NCBI GenBank assembly: GCA_003136095.1
Contig: PNBO01000419.1
Coordinates: 8,401 to 53,981, forward strand
DNA length: 45,581 nucleotides
Reading direction: 5' to 3'
From: Myxococcales bacterium
GTDB lineage: Bacteria > Myxococcota_A > Polyangia > Fen-1088
Part shown: one piece after another, positions 45,360 to 45,581 of the stretch
Position numbering within the stretch: position 1 is the stretch's first letter
How the letters are laid out: every line of letters starts with the position of its first letter
The notes under the pieces: generated by a model
What the model saw: only the letters and a program-made list of their open reading frames with translations
What the model was told of the DNA's origin: nothing
Databases searched by the model: none
Position numbers and translations under genes: made by a program

Positions 45360-45390
45360 GCCGACGGGCTTTACCCGGCGGTACTCACTG
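45360..45390. repeat. 31-nt direct repeat, copy 2
   Basis: It is the partner of 45286-45316. It ends on the first base of the terminator stem that starts at 45390. Confidence 0.8.
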
Positions 45391-45426
45391 AAAAGGGCCT
45401 TCTGGCAGCGCCAGGAGGCCCTTCTC
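45390..45426 (+). terminator. Strong terminator-like hairpin
   Basis: A 17-position stem (GAAAAGGGCCTTCTGGC with its partner) has one mismatch, one G-U pair and a 3-nt AGC loop, followed by ATTT. The U-run is short, but the hairpin is the strongest in the window. It ends transcription from the Ala/Lys-rich gene or from a small RNA that contains the direct repeats, and it shields the convergent gene at the right edge. Confidence 0.75.
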
Positions 45427-45470
45427 ATTTGTGGGATCAATGGAAGCTACGTCGGGTCGGTTCTGCAGAT

Positions 45471-45581
45471 TCACAAAGAACGGAGGCGTTCGCGATCCTT
45501 GGTCCCAGCGGCGGTGCGAGCCAGACCCACCTCCTCCGCCATGGCGCCCAGGAAGGCGTCGATGGTGGCGTCGGGCAGCTC
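45471..45581 (-). CDS. Unidentified protein, C-terminal 36 residues (cut by window edge)
   Basis: The minus strand is open from the window edge to a TGA at 45473-45471, reading ELPDATIDAFLGAMAEEVGL and a tail that ends in DRERLRSL. Coding character looks real, but the piece is too short to name. Confidence 0.5.
   Translation of the reverse strand, partial: ELPDATIDAFLGAMAEEVGLARTAAGTKDRERLRSL

Overview
This is a high-GC, gene-dense stretch of bacterial chromosome that looks like a myxobacterium (Myxococcota) or a close deltaproteobacterial relative. The reasons are several Ser/Thr kinases and pseudokinases with PEGA or TPR tails, Gly-rich and Cys-rich lipoproteins, a VIT/VWA/FecR/TPR membrane protein, an NtrC-type two-component pair, and a site that matches the Myxococcus xanthus LexA consensus (as I remember it) at every position. 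There are no rRNA genes, tRNA genes, IS elements or CRISPR arrays that I can see.

Layout. 1-8863 (minus strand): a possible long transcription unit made of a VIT/VWA/FecR/TPR membrane protein, an NtrC-family response regulator, its histidine kinase, a thioredoxin, an aldehyde dehydrogenase and a GMC oxidoreductase cut by the window edge. 8980-10877: two small lipoproteins and a membrane methyltransferase-like protein. 10896-14393 (minus strand): the most interesting block, a complete retron (effector, msr-msd RNA, reverse transcriptase) followed by a DUF222/HNH nuclease gene with a LexA-type box just upstream. 14562-20429 (plus): a 1955-residue alpha-2-macroglobulin lipoprotein with an intact thioester motif. 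20455-26788 (minus): a Cu(I)/Ag(I) efflux operon (YHS protein, CusC-, CusB- and CusA-like proteins). 27146-35480: a signalling cluster with a PEGA pseudokinase, a PLD-like protein, a Cys-rich lipoprotein, a tandem double Ser/Thr kinase and a second PEGA pseudokinase that is frameshifted. 35484-45253: housekeeping and mixed genes (TrmL, an RsuA-family pseudouridine synthase, a YfiR-like protein, a SpoT-like HD protein, an S1-domain protein, a PadR-like regulator, a YfhO-like membrane protein, pyruvate kinase, an Ala/Lys/Glu-rich secreted protein). The right end holds a near-identical 31-nt direct repeat, a strong terminator hairpin and the tail of one more gene.

Main result. The retron was assembled from the sequence itself. 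The gap between an N-deoxyribosyltransferase-like effector (13539-14393) and a retron-type reverse transcriptase with NAxxH, YCDD and VTG motifs (12417-13337) is bounded by a perfect 17-bp inverted repeat (13527-13543 and 13357-13373). That is the a1/a2 signature of an msr-msd transcript, and it encloses small msr hairpins and a long msd hairpin. The gene order effector, ncRNA, RT differs from the ncRNA, effector, RT order I recall for E. coli retron Eco1, which has the same effector class.
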